The notes under the pieces were generated by a model that was given only the letters and a program-made list of their open reading frames with translations, was not told the DNA's origin and ran no database searches. This document shows positions 16,030 through 23,989 of a DNA stretch of 55,041 nt, piece after piece (within the stretch, counting starts at the first letter, position 1; each line of letters opens with the position of its first letter). The position numbers and the translations under genes were made by a program. The stretch lies in assembly GCA_013695765.1 (NCBI GenBank), contig JACCZW010000006.1, forward strand, positions 1 through 55,041, read 5' to 3'. The stretch comes from Gammaproteobacteria bacterium (lineage in GTDB: Bacteria > Pseudomonadota > Gammaproteobacteria > JACCYU01).

Positions 16030-17378
16030 ATAGCGTAGCCATCAAGCAGGATTTCCCCCGCGACGACGGCGTAGCCCATTATCTGGCCGCCTTCAGGCGC
16101 CAGCGAACGTCGTTGCCCGGCAGCGGCATTCCGTGGATGCAGCGTTTGCGCGATCAGGCCGCGGCCTTGTTCGCAAGCCAAGGTTTTCCGACGCCGCGCC
16201 ACGAGGAGTGGAAGTATTCCGACACTAAAACGCTGCGAAAACAGGCGTTCCAACCAGTCACTGACGCGGCCAGTGCAGCGCGCGAGGATATCGAGGCGCA
16301 TCTGTTCAAAGGCCTGAAATCGCATCGGCTGGTGTTCGTCGATGGCCGTTTCTCAACGGACTTGTCACATCTCGACGATCTGCCAGCGGACGCGGTGGTG
16401 ATGCCTTTAAGTCAGGCTTTGCCATTACACGTGGACGCGGTTCAGGCGCATCTCGGGCATTACGCGGCGATGGACATTAATCCGTTCGTGGCAATCAATA
16501 CCATGCTGATGAGCGACGGCCTGTTCGTTCATCTGCCGCCCGGCATGATCGTCGAGACGCCGATTCATGTGCTGTATCTGAGTACGGCTGATGGCGGCAC
16601 ATCGCAGCTTCGCAACCTGGTTGTCGCGGAGCGCGGTGCTGAGGTCACGATTATCGAACACTACGCGAGTTCGGCCGGCGGTGCTTACTGGACTAACACG
16701 GTGACCGAGATCGATCTGTGTGAGAACGCCGGCGTCGAGCATTACAAGCTCGAAGAAGAGGGCGACAAGGCGTTCCACATTGCGACTGTAGAGATCCATC
16801 AGCATCGTGACAGCCGCTTCACCTCGCACAATGTGGCGCTGGGCGGGCGCTTCGTGCGCAACGACATAAACACGCGGCTTGATGGCGAAAACGCGCAGTG
16901 CGCGCTCAATGGACTTTACGTCATCAAGGGCCGCCAGCACGTGGATAATCATACGCGTATCGAGCACGTGATGCCGCGCACCGTCAGCCGCGAGCTGTAC
17001 AAGGGCGTGCTGGACGGCTGGTCGCGCGGCGTGTTCAACGGCAAGGTGATCGTGCACAAATACGCGCAATTGAGCGACTCGGAACAGGCCAATCATAACT
17101 TGCTGTTGTCGCCCAATGCGGAGGCCGACCCCAAGCCGCAACTGGAAATCTTCGCCGATGATGTGAAATGCGCGCATGGTGTTACCGTCGGGCAACTGGA
17201 TGCCGAGGCACTTTATTATCTGCGTTCGCGTGGCGTGCCCAAGTCCGAGGCGCGCAGCTTGCTTACGTTTGCGTTCGCCAACGACGTGATTACCCGCATG
17301 CGAATCGAACCCATGCGCGCGCATCTGGAGAATATCATCCGGATGCGCCTGCCGATTGGAGCAGCCGAGCTACCATGA
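16026..17378 (+). CDS. sufD: SufD, Fe-S scaffold subunit
   Basis: 450 aa. Contains HEEWKYSDTKTL near residue 60, FVAINTMLMSDGLFVHLPPG, NDINTRLDGENAQCALNGLY, DNHTRIEHVMPRTVSRELYK and KCAHGVTVGQLDAEALYYLR, all typical of SufD. It pairs with SufB in the scaffold and is needed for iron acquisition. It is linked by ATGA overlaps to sufC before it and sufS after it, implying fixed-ratio translation. Confidence 0.97.
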   Translation: MNSVAIKQDFPRDDGVAHYLAAFRRQRTSLPGSGIPWMQRLRDQAAALFASQGFPTPRHEEWKYSDTKTLRKQAFQPVTDAASAAREDIEAHLFKGLKSHRLVFVDGRFSTDLSHLDDLPADAVVMPLSQALPLHVDAVQAHLGHYAAMDINPFVAINTMLMSDGLFVHLPPGMIVETPIHVLYLSTADGGTSQLRNLVVAERGAEVTIIEHYASSAGGAYWTNTVTEIDLCENAGVEHYKLEEEGDKAFHIATVEIHQHRDSRFTSHNVALGGRFVRNDINTRLDGENAQCALNGLYVIKGRQHVDNHTRIEHVMPRTVSRELYKGVLDGWSRGVFNGKVIVHKYAQLSDSEQANHNLLLSPNAEADPKPQLEIFADDVKCAHGVTVGQLDAEALYYLRSRGVPKSEARSLLTFAFANDVITRMRIEPMRAHLENIIRMRLPIGAAELP

Positions 17379-18664
17379 ATACGCAAGTCAGCAAAGCGAT
17401 GCGTCCCGAGAGTCGCACGGGCGTCGCAAAAAACAATGGCGCCAAAGGTTATGACGTCTACCGTATCCGCGAGGATTTCCCGATCCTGGCGGAACTGAGC
17501 TACGGCAAGCCGCTCACGTATCTGGACAATGCCGCCACCAGCCAGAAACCACGACAGGTGCTGGAGGCGATGGATTACGCCTATCGGCACACCTATGCCA
17601 ATGTCCACCGCGGCGTGCATGATTTAAGCGAGCGCGCCACCCGCGCGTACGAAGATGCGCGCGGCCGGGTGCAGCGATTCATAGGCGCCAGCGATGCGCG
17701 CGAGATTGTGTTCGTGCGCGGCACTACCGAGGCGATCAATCTGGTCGCCGCCACGTACGGCCGCGCCAATATCCGCGAGGGCGACGAGATTCTGATCACG
17801 GAGATGGAGCACCACTCCAATATCGTTCCCTGGCAGTTACTGCGCGAGCAGACCGGCGCGAAGCTGCGCGTGGTGCCTATCAACGACGCCGGTGAACTGG
17901 TGATGGAGGAATTCGAGAAGTTGCTCAGCGAGCGCACGCGGCTTGTGACTATGGTGCATATTTCCAATGCGCTGGGTACCATCAACCCGGTCAGGCGCAT
18001 GATCGAACTGGCGCATGACGCCGGTGCGAAGGTGCTGATCGATGGTGCGCAGGCAGTACCACATATGCGTGTGGACGTGCAGAATCTCGGCTGCGATTTT
18101 TACGCGTTCTCCAGCCACAAGCTGTATGGTCCGTCTGGCATCGGCGTGCTCTACGGTCGTTACGATTTGCTGGATGCGATGCCGCCGTATCAAGGCGGCG
18201 GCGAGATGATCCGGCGCGTCACGTTCGAACGCTCGGACTTCGCCAAACCGCCGACGCGCTTCGAGGCGGGCACGCCCAATATCGTCGCGCCGGTCGGTCT
18301 GGCCGCGGCGATCGATTACGTCGACAACCTCGGACTTGAGAATATCGCCGTGCATGAGGATAACCTGCTGCGCTACGCGACCGGCATCGCGGCCGACACG
18401 GAAGGTATGCGCCTGATCGGCACGGCCGCGGAGAAAGCGAGCATTCTGTCGTTCGAGTTGCAAGGCGTGCACCCGCACGATATCGGCACTATTGTCGATC
18501 ACGAAGGGGTGGCCCTGCGTGCCGGTCATCACTGCGCGATGCCGGTAATGGATCATTTCAAGGTGCCGGCTACGACGCGCGCCTCTTTCGGTTTGTACAA
18601 CACGCGTGAAGAAGTGGACGCATTGTTTGCGTCGCTGGCCAAGGTGCGGGAGGTGCTGGGGTAA
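17375..18664 (+). CDS. sufS: SufS, group II cysteine desulfurase
   Basis: 429 aa from ATG 17375 (overlapping the sufD stop); the longer open frame upstream lies inside sufD. PLP enzyme: HHSNIVPW, DGAQAVPHM, PLP lysine Lys249 in SSHKLYGPSG, and the catalytic Cys387 in LRAGHHCAMP. It takes sulfur from cysteine and passes it to the SufU-like partner encoded next. Family length is about 406-430 aa. Confidence 0.97.
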   Translation: MNTQVSKAMRPESRTGVAKNNGAKGYDVYRIREDFPILAELSYGKPLTYLDNAATSQKPRQVLEAMDYAYRHTYANVHRGVHDLSERATRAYEDARGRVQRFIGASDAREIVFVRGTTEAINLVAATYGRANIREGDEILITEMEHHSNIVPWQLLREQTGAKLRVVPINDAGELVMEEFEKLLSERTRLVTMVHISNALGTINPVRRMIELAHDAGAKVLIDGAQAVPHMRVDVQNLGCDFYAFSSHKLYGPSGIGVLYGRYDLLDAMPPYQGGGEMIRRVTFERSDFAKPPTRFEAGTPNIVAPVGLAAAIDYVDNLGLENIAVHEDNLLRYATGIAADTEGMRLIGTAAEKASILSFELQGVHPHDIGTIVDHEGVALRAGHHCAMPVMDHFKVPATTRASFGLYNTREEVDALFASLAKVREVLG

Positions 18665-19113
18665 TGTCCGATCTGCGCGAGCTTTATCAGGAAGTTATCG
18701 CCGAGCACAACAAGAATCCGCGTAATTTCCGCTGGATGAAGGACGCCAACCGCATGGCGGTCGGCGTCAATCCGCTGTGTGGCGACAAGCTGACCGTGTA
18801 CATGAAGGTCGATGAGAACGATACCGTTACCGATGTCAGCTTCGAAGGGTCGGGCTGCGCCATTTCCGTGTCGTCGGCGTCGATCATGACGCAGATGCTA
18901 AAGGGCAGGAAGATCGGCGAGGCCGAGCAGTTGTTCAAGGGGTTTCACAAAGCGGTGACCAAAGAGGACCAGCAGCCGGACCTGGAGGCGCTGGGCAAGA
19001 TCGCGGTGCTGGCCGGTGTCAAGGCGTATCCGTCGCGCGTCAAGTGCGCGACCTTGTCGTGGCACACGATGCACGCCGCGCTGGAAGGCGAAGAGTGGGT
19101 TTCTACCGAATAG
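18664..19113 (+). CDS. sufU: SufU-like sulfur transfer / scaffold protein
   Basis: 149 aa. Three conserved cysteines in NPLCGDK, EGSGCAISVSSASIM and RVKCATLSWHT fit the SufU/NifU-N family, and the 18-21-residue insertion before the last cysteine (LFKGFHKAVTKEDQQP) is more SufU-like than IscU-like. It accepts sulfur from SufS. It starts within the sufS stop codon (TAATG). Confidence 0.94.
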   Translation: MSDLRELYQEVIAEHNKNPRNFRWMKDANRMAVGVNPLCGDKLTVYMKVDENDTVTDVSFEGSGCAISVSSASIMTQMLKGRKIGEAEQLFKGFHKAVTKEDQQPDLEALGKIAVLAGVKAYPSRVKCATLSWHTMHAALEGEEWVSTE

Positions 19114-19128
19114 ATGCGAGGTTTAGAC

Positions 19129-19506
19129 ATGACTGAAGAACGGATAGACGAGGCACAATCACGCGCCTACCAGGCACCGGAAGGTGACCCCACCGCCGGC
19201 AACGGAGCGCTTGAAGACGAAGTCGTACGCGCGTTGCGCAATGTGTTCGATCCAGAAATCCCCGTGAATATCTACGATCTGGGTTTGATCTACGCGATCG
19301 ACATTGACGCGGATAACAACGTGGCTGTACAGATGACCCTGACGGCGCCGGGGTGCCCTGTCGCGCAGACATTTCCGGGCACCGTGGAGTCCGCGGTGAG
19401 AGAAGTCGAGGGCGTGAAGGACGCCGCGGTGGAGTTGGTGTGGGATCCGCCGTGGGATATGGGCCGCATGTCCGAGGCCGCGCGACTGCAACTCAACATG
19501 TTTTGA
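19129..19506 (+). CDS. sufT: SufT-like Fe-S assembly protein (DUF59/MIP18)
   Basis: 125 aa from ATG 19129 (GAGG 6 bases before); an ATG at 19114 abuts the sufU stop and is also in frame. DUF59 motifs: FDPEIPVNIYDLGLIYAID, LTAPGCPVAQT, and the terminal VWDPPWDMGRMSEAARLQL. This family assists maturation of Fe-S proteins and is often at the end of SUF operons. The cysteine in PGCPVA is the conserved family residue. Confidence 0.93.
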   Translation: MTEERIDEAQSRAYQAPEGDPTAGNGALEDEVVRALRNVFDPEIPVNIYDLGLIYAIDIDADNNVAVQMTLTAPGCPVAQTFPGTVESAVREVEGVKDAAVELVWDPPWDMGRMSEAARLQLNMF

Positions 19507-19522
19507 CGATGCAAGCGTTGCG

Positions 19523-19843
19523 ATGGCTGAATGGGTAGATGTGGCGCGCGCCGAGAACCTGGCGCCCGGCGATTATGAGACCGTCGATATCGATGATGTA
19601 GAGATTGCCGTCATCAACTGCGACGGCGAGTTCTACGCGATCGAAGATGTCTGCACGCACGACGGGGGCGAGCTGACCGGCGGCGAGATCGAAGGCTGTC
19701 AGATCGAATGCCCGCGCCACGGGGCGCGCTTCGATATCGCTACCGGCAACGCGCTGAGCGCGCCTGCGTACGAACCGGTTACAACGTTTCCGGTACGTGT
19801 TCACAATGGCGTGGTGCAGGTGCGCGACGATCGCTGGGATTGA
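19523..19843 (+). CDS. Rieske-type [2Fe-2S] ferredoxin
   Basis: 106 aa. Rieske cluster ligands are present as C-x-H (VCTHDGGEL) and C-x2-H (CPRHGARFD). It resembles the small ferredoxin subunits of non-heme iron oxygenases often annotated HcaC-like. It closes the SUF operon, 16 bp after sufT. It may be an electron donor for cluster assembly; no oxygenase partner is near. It could also serve the P450 upstream, but nothing in the sequence shows that. Confidence 0.93.
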   Translation: MAEWVDVARAENLAPGDYETVDIDDVEIAVINCDGEFYAIEDVCTHDGGELTGGEIEGCQIECPRHGARFDIATGNALSAPAYEPVTTFPVRVHNGVVQVRDDRWD

Positions 19844-19906
19844 TCATTTTACAATGTGCAAACATAAGTCAATCCCGTGTACATCGGCAGGCAGGGCTTG
19901 TCCACA

Positions 19907-19915
19907 TGCTAATAT
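19907..19915 (+). promoter_or_regulatory. Extended -10 promoter of rnpB
   Basis: TGCTAATAT fits TGn plus a -10 hexamer, ending 6 bases before the predicted 5' end of the RNase P RNA. No clear -35 is present, which an extended -10 can tolerate. Confidence 0.6.
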
Positions 19916-19921
19916 GCGTGC

Positions 19922-20289
19922 GGGAGCTGGCCAGACAATCGCTGCGTTGCAGGTAAATGCAGAGGAAAGTCCGGGCTCCGCAGGGCGAGGCGCCAGGTAA
20001 CGCCTGGGAGGCGCGAGCCTACGGAAAGTGCCACAGAAAAGATACCGCCACGCGCCGCAAGTGGGCGCGCGGTAAGGGTGAAAAGGTGCGGTAAGAGCGC
20101 ACCGCGCCGCTGGCAACAGCGGTGGCAGGGTAAACCCCGCCTGGAGCAAGACCAAATAGGGGAGCAGGTGATTCGTTACCGCGTGCGGCCCGCACAGCTC
20201 CCGGGTAGGTCGCTAGAGGTGCGCGGCGACGCGCATCCCAGATGAATGATTGTCCACGACAGAACCCGGCTTATCGGCCGGCTCCCCTT
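19922..20289 (+). ncRNA. rnpB: RNase P RNA (class A)
   Basis: The 5' end GGGAGCTGGCC pairs with GGCCGGCTCCC at 20276-20286 to form helix P1. Conserved core pieces are clear: GAGGAAAGTCCGGGCTCC at about 19970, CCACAGAAA near 20030, GGTAAGGGTGAAAAGGTGCG, GGTAAACCCC, and AGATGAATGATTG...CGACAGAACCCGGCTTA at the 3' end. About 368 nt, class A. It is the catalytic RNA that matures tRNA 5' ends. It sits between the SUF operon and the dcw cluster. Confidence 0.95.
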
Positions 20290-20490
20290 CCTTTGTCTAG
20301 GGCCGCAAGGTCGCATTTGCTCCTCGATAGCATTAACCATTTGTTGTAAAATCCCCAGTTTTTGTCGTTAAAATCCCACGTTATCATTGTTTATTTTCGC
20401 TGCTGTATGGCGTTAATTTGCCTCGAACTATTAACTCTACCGTTTGTACCCGGAATGCGCGCGCCGGTCCGTTGCGACAGCCGATTCTTC

Positions 20491-20519
20491 TTGACGGGTG
20501 AGGTGGCGCTACCTATAGT
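20491..20519 (+). promoter_or_regulatory. Sigma-70 promoter of the dcw cluster (Pmra)
   Basis: TTGACG at 20491-20496, 17-bp spacer, TATAGT at 20514-20519. Near-consensus elements with ideal spacing; transcription should start around 20525-20527, immediately before the MraZ repeats. Confidence 0.8.
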
Positions 20520-20527
20520 GGCTTCGT

Positions 20528-20552
20528 GTGGGAGGAAGTGGGGAGAAGTGGG
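20528..20552 (+). promoter_or_regulatory. MraZ operator, three GTGGG repeats
   Basis: GTGGG occurs at 20528, 20538 and 20548, exact 10-bp spacing. MraZ is known to bind direct TGGGN repeats separated by 5 bases in its own promoter. Here they lie in the 5' leader right before the ATG and also supply the purine-rich ribosome site (GGGGAGAAG). Confidence 0.85.
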
Positions 20553-20555
20553 ACC

Positions 20556-21035
20556 ATGGGACATAATAATGGAGGGAACGCGAACTTGTTTCGTGGCTCA
20601 AGCGTCCTGAATCTCGATGCCAAAGGCCGCATGGCCATGCCCGCCAGATATCGGGAACAGCTCATAGCGTCGTGTGGTGGCCGTCTGGTTATCACGGTTG
20701 ATCGTGATCGATGTCTGCTCCTCTATCCAATGCCCGCCTGGGAAGAAGTTGAATTTGAACTAAACCGGCTGCCGGGCCTTGATCCGAATGTCCGGCGTCT
20801 GCTACGCAATCTGATGGGAAACGCTGAAGATCTCGAACTCGACGCGCAAGGCCGTATTCGTCTGCCGCCCGCATTGCGAGAGTTCGCGAACCTCGAAAAA
20901 CGCGTGGCGCTGGTCGGTCAGGGCAAAAAGTTCGAGTTGTGGAACGAGGACACCTGGACTGAGCAGCGCGACGCCTGGCTCAAGAGCAGCGAGTCCGACG
21001 AACTCAACGCAGCGCTGGCTTCGTTACCGCTTTGA
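20556..21035 (+). CDS. mraZ: MraZ transcriptional regulator
   Basis: 159 aa from ATG 20556; an upstream in-frame start would lie in the operator. Two SpoVT/AbrB-like halves: LNLDAKGRMAMPARYREQL and LELDAQGRIRLPPALREFA, the duplicated D-x-K/Q-GR-ϕ-P signature. In E. coli it represses its own promoter and the dcw genes. First gene of the cluster, 10 bp before rsmH. Confidence 0.97.
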   Translation: MGHNNGGNANLFRGSSVLNLDAKGRMAMPARYREQLIASCGGRLVITVDRDRCLLLYPMPAWEEVEFELNRLPGLDPNVRRLLRNLMGNAEDLELDAQGRIRLPPALREFANLEKRVALVGQGKKFELWNEDTWTEQRDAWLKSSESDELNAALASLPL

Positions 21036-21045
21036 GCGTACCCGC

Positions 21046-21987
21046 ATGCGCACACCTCACCAGACACTTCATCAACCGGTACTCCTCCAAGAGGCGCTTG
21101 CCGCGCTCGCGATCACGCCGGATGGCGTCTACGTGGACGGCACCTGCGGACGCGGTGGCCACAGCGCCGCCATCCTTGAGCAACTGGATGACACGGGCCG
21201 TCTTATTGGTATGGACAAGGATCCGCAGGCGGTGCAGGCAGTGCGCGCGAGGTTCGATGCCGATAAGCGCTTTTCCGTGGAACTTGGATCTTTCGCGTTG
21301 ATGCGCGTGCTGACAGACCGTCTGGAGATTACCGGTCGTGTTAACGGCATATTGCTCGATCTTGGCGTGTCCTCGCCCCAGCTCGACGATCCAGAGCGCG
21401 GATTCAGCTTCAGCAAAAGTGGACCGCTGGACATGCGCATGGACACAACCGGGGGACTCACCGCAGCCCACTGGCTGGCGCAGGCGGGCGAGGCCGAAAT
21501 CGCCGAGGTACTGAAGGTGTATGGAGAGGAGCGGTTTGCACGCCGTATCGCGCGGGCGATCGTCGATGCGCGCCGCGTCACGCCAATCGAAACGACCACG
21601 CAGCTCACCGATCTCATCGTCGCCGCCTCGCCCCGACGTGAGCGCCATAAACACCCGGCTACGCGAAGTTTCCAGGCCATCCGCATCTTCATCAATCGTG
21701 AACTCGAAGAGCTGACCCAGGTGCTTTTAAACAGCCTCGCGGTGCTGGCCGCTTTTGGCCGTCTGGTGGTGATCAGCTTTCATTCCCTGGAAGACCGGAT
21801 CGTCAAACGCTTCATCCGTCAGCATGCCGGCGGCGCGTCAGTTCCGCGCGGTTTACCCATAACAGGCGGCCAGGCGGCGGGCATGCTGCGCAAACTGGGC
21901 AAGGTCATCCGGCCCTCGACGGAAGAATGCAGACGCAATCCGCGCGCGCGCAGCGCGGTGTTGCGCATGGCCGAGCGCATGCCATGA
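21046..21987 (+). CDS. rsmH: 16S rRNA (cytosine1402-N4)-methyltransferase RsmH
   Basis: 313 aa. SAM-binding region VYVDGTCGRGGHSAAIL, then GILLDLGVSSPQLDDPERGFS, ATRSFQAIRIFINRELEEL, VVISFHSLEDRIVKRFI and a C-terminal NPRARSAVLR, all standard for RsmH (MraW). It methylates C1402 of 16S rRNA. The ftsL start overlaps its stop (ATGA). Confidence 0.98.
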   Translation: MRTPHQTLHQPVLLQEALAALAITPDGVYVDGTCGRGGHSAAILEQLDDTGRLIGMDKDPQAVQAVRARFDADKRFSVELGSFALMRVLTDRLEITGRVNGILLDLGVSSPQLDDPERGFSFSKSGPLDMRMDTTGGLTAAHWLAQAGEAEIAEVLKVYGEERFARRIARAIVDARRVTPIETTTQLTDLIVAASPRRERHKHPATRSFQAIRIFINRELEELTQVLLNSLAVLAAFGRLVVISFHSLEDRIVKRFIRQHAGGASVPRGLPITGGQAAGMLRKLGKVIRPSTEECRRNPRARSAVLRMAERMP

Positions 21988-22253
21988 AATGGAGTGCGGC
22001 CTGGCTTTGTTTACTGTTTGCGGCGGTGCTTGGCAGCGCGCTGGGTGTGGTTTACAGCAAGTACCAGAACCGCAAGCTGTTCATCGAGCTGCAGGCATTG
22101 CAGACGCGGCGCGATGAAATGAGCGTCGAATGGGGGAGGCTGCAGCTCGAACAGAGCACCTGGGCGGCGCACGGCCGGATCGAAACCATCGCCGCGCAAC
22201 GCCTGCGCATGCAGTTGCCGGCGTTCGATTCGATCGTCACGGTGCAGCCGTGA
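21984..22253 (+). CDS. ftsL: Cell division protein FtsL
   Basis: 89 aa from ATG 21984 inside the rsmH stop. Small bitopic protein: short cytoplasmic start, one membrane segment (about 5-22, AWLCLLFAAVLGSALGVVYS), then a periplasmic leucine-zipper-like coiled coil (LFIELQALQTRRDEMSVEWG) and HGRIETIAAQRLRM. It forms FtsQLB and connects to FtsWI. GTGA overlap with ftsI. Confidence 0.93.
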   Translation: MKWSAAWLCLLFAAVLGSALGVVYSKYQNRKLFIELQALQTRRDEMSVEWGRLQLEQSTWAAHGRIETIAAQRLRMQLPAFDSIVTVQP

Positions 22254-23989
22254 GCCCGCTCGGTTACCGGCCGTCCGCGCAAACGCCCGGCTATAACGGC
22301 CGGCGCCGGCTGGTGCTGGCCGTGATGGGGCTTGGCGTTGTGCTGCTGCTTGGCCGCGCGCTGTACTTGCAGTTGCAGGAACGCGAGTTCCTGCTGGGTG
22401 AAGGTGACGCGCGTCACCTGCGTGTGATGCCGATTCCCGCGCACCGTGGCATGATCGTAGACCGCAACGGTGAGCCGCTTGCGATCAGCACGCCGGTCGA
22501 TTCCATCTGGGCCGTCCCGCGCGAGACGCTGGCCGCGCCGGAACAGTTGCCGAAGCTCGCCGCCATGCTGGGCATCGACGCGGGAAATCTCGTGCGGCAA
22601 CTCGCCGCGCGCGCCACGCGCGAATTCGTCTACATCGAGCGCAGGGTCGATCCAGACGTCGCGGCGCGTGCGATGGCGCTGAATATCCCCGGCATCAATT
22701 TGCAGCGCGAGTATCGGCGGTATTACCCCATGGGCGAAGTCGCCTCGCAGCTGCTCGGCTTCACGGACATCGACGATGCCGGTCAGGAAGGTCTGGAGCT
22801 TGCTTTCGATGACTGGCTGAGTGCCGAAGCCGGTGCTAAACGAGTCATCAAGGATCGCCTCGGGCGTATTGTCGAGGATCTGGAGCGTATCAGTGCCGCC
22901 AGTCCCGGCAAGGATTTGCGTCTGAGCCTGGACCGCCGTATCCAGTATCTTGCTTATCGCGAACTTAAGGCCGCCGTGACGCAACACCACGCACGCTCGG
23001 GCTCCGCGGTGGTGCTGGACCCGCGCACCGGAGAGGTGCTGGCGATGGTCAACCAGCCGTCCTTCAACCCCAATAACCGTGAGAACCTGAACACCGAGGC
23101 CACCCGCAATCGGGTAGTAACCGATGTGCTGGAGCCGGGTTCCACAATCAAGCCGTTCGTGATCGCGGCGGCGATCCAGAGCGGTCGCTATGCACCGGAC
23201 ACGCTCATCGATACCTCGCCCGGCTGGTATATGGTGCGGGGACACACGATCCAGGATGAACACGATTACGGACCGCTGAACCTGGCCGGAGTGATTCGCA
23301 AATCCAGCAATGTGGGCGCCACCAAGATCGCGCTGGCGATGACACCAGCCAGATTGTGGGATAGCTATCGGCGCGCCGGTTTCGGGGCATTGACCGAGTC
23401 CGGTTTTCCGGGCGAGGCGGCCGGCGCTCTGAGTAGTTATAAGGGCTGGGGCGATGTCGAACGCGCTACTTTGGCGTTTGGTTACGGCGTTGCGACCACG
23501 CCGCTGCAGATCGCGCGCGCCTACGCCGCCATCGCCGCCGACGGCCTTATGCCCTCTATCTCGTATACGGCCACGGACCAGGCCGCGGTGCGGGCGCGCG
23601 TGATGAGCACCTCTACCGCGCGCCGTTTGCGCGGCATGCTGGAAGGCGTGGTGAGCGTGGGCGGCACCGCGCCGATGGCGAGTGTCGAAGGTTACCGGGT
23701 CGCGGGCAAGACGGGCACCGTGCACAAGTCCGCCGCGGGCGGTTATGCGCAAAATCGCTATGTTTCGATCTTCGTCGGTATGGCGCCGGCCAGCGAGCCG
23801 GCGCTGGTGTCGGTGGTGGTGATCGACGAGCCGGGCGACGGTACTTATTTCGGTGGTCAGGTGGCCGCACCGGTGTTCTCGCGCATCATGGCGGGCGCGC
23901 TGCGGCTGCTCGACGTGCGCCCGGACAACCTGCCACATCTGCAGGCCCATACGCCGCCGGCACCGAGGGTCGCACCCAATGATGCCTGA
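22250..23989 (+). CDS. ftsI: FtsI (PBP3), septal peptidoglycan transpeptidase
   Basis: 579 aa from GTG 22250 overlapping the ftsL stop. One membrane anchor (about 20-40), dimerisation region (HRGMIVDRNGEPLAIST), and a transpeptidase domain with active Ser298 in STIK (298-301), SSN in IRKSSNVGATK, and KTG in VAGKTGTVHK. It crosslinks septal peptidoglycan, the target of aztreonam-type beta-lactams. Overlaps the beginning of murE by 11 bp. Confidence 0.98.
   Translation: MSPLGYRPSAQTPGYNGRRRLVLAVMGLGVVLLLGRALYLQLQEREFLLGEGDARHLRVMPIPAHRGMIVDRNGEPLAISTPVDSIWAVPRETLAAPEQLPKLAAMLGIDAGNLVRQLAARATREFVYIERRVDPDVAARAMALNIPGINLQREYRRYYPMGEVASQLLGFTDIDDAGQEGLELAFDDWLSAEAGAKRVIKDRLGRIVEDLERISAASPGKDLRLSLDRRIQYLAYRELKAAVTQHHARSGSAVVLDPRTGEVLAMVNQPSFNPNNRENLNTEATRNRVVTDVLEPGSTIKPFVIAAAIQSGRYAPDTLIDTSPGWYMVRGHTIQDEHDYGPLNLAGVIRKSSNVGATKIALAMTPARLWDSYRRAGFGALTESGFPGEAAGALSSYKGWGDVERATLAFGYGVATTPLQIARAYAAIAADGLMPSISYTATDQAAVRARVMSTSTARRLRGMLEGVVSVGGTAPMASVEGYRVAGKTGTVHKSAAGGYAQNRYVSIFVGMAPASEPALVSVVVIDEPGDGTYFGGQVAAPVFSRIMAGALRLLDVRPDNLPHLQAHTPPAPRVAPNDA

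Noticed and set aside
22052-23950. 632-codon minus-strand open frame opposite ftsI
   Set aside because: Longest antisense frame in the window but rich in His/Arg/Gln repeats mirroring ftsI codons; ftsI has all catalytic motifs.
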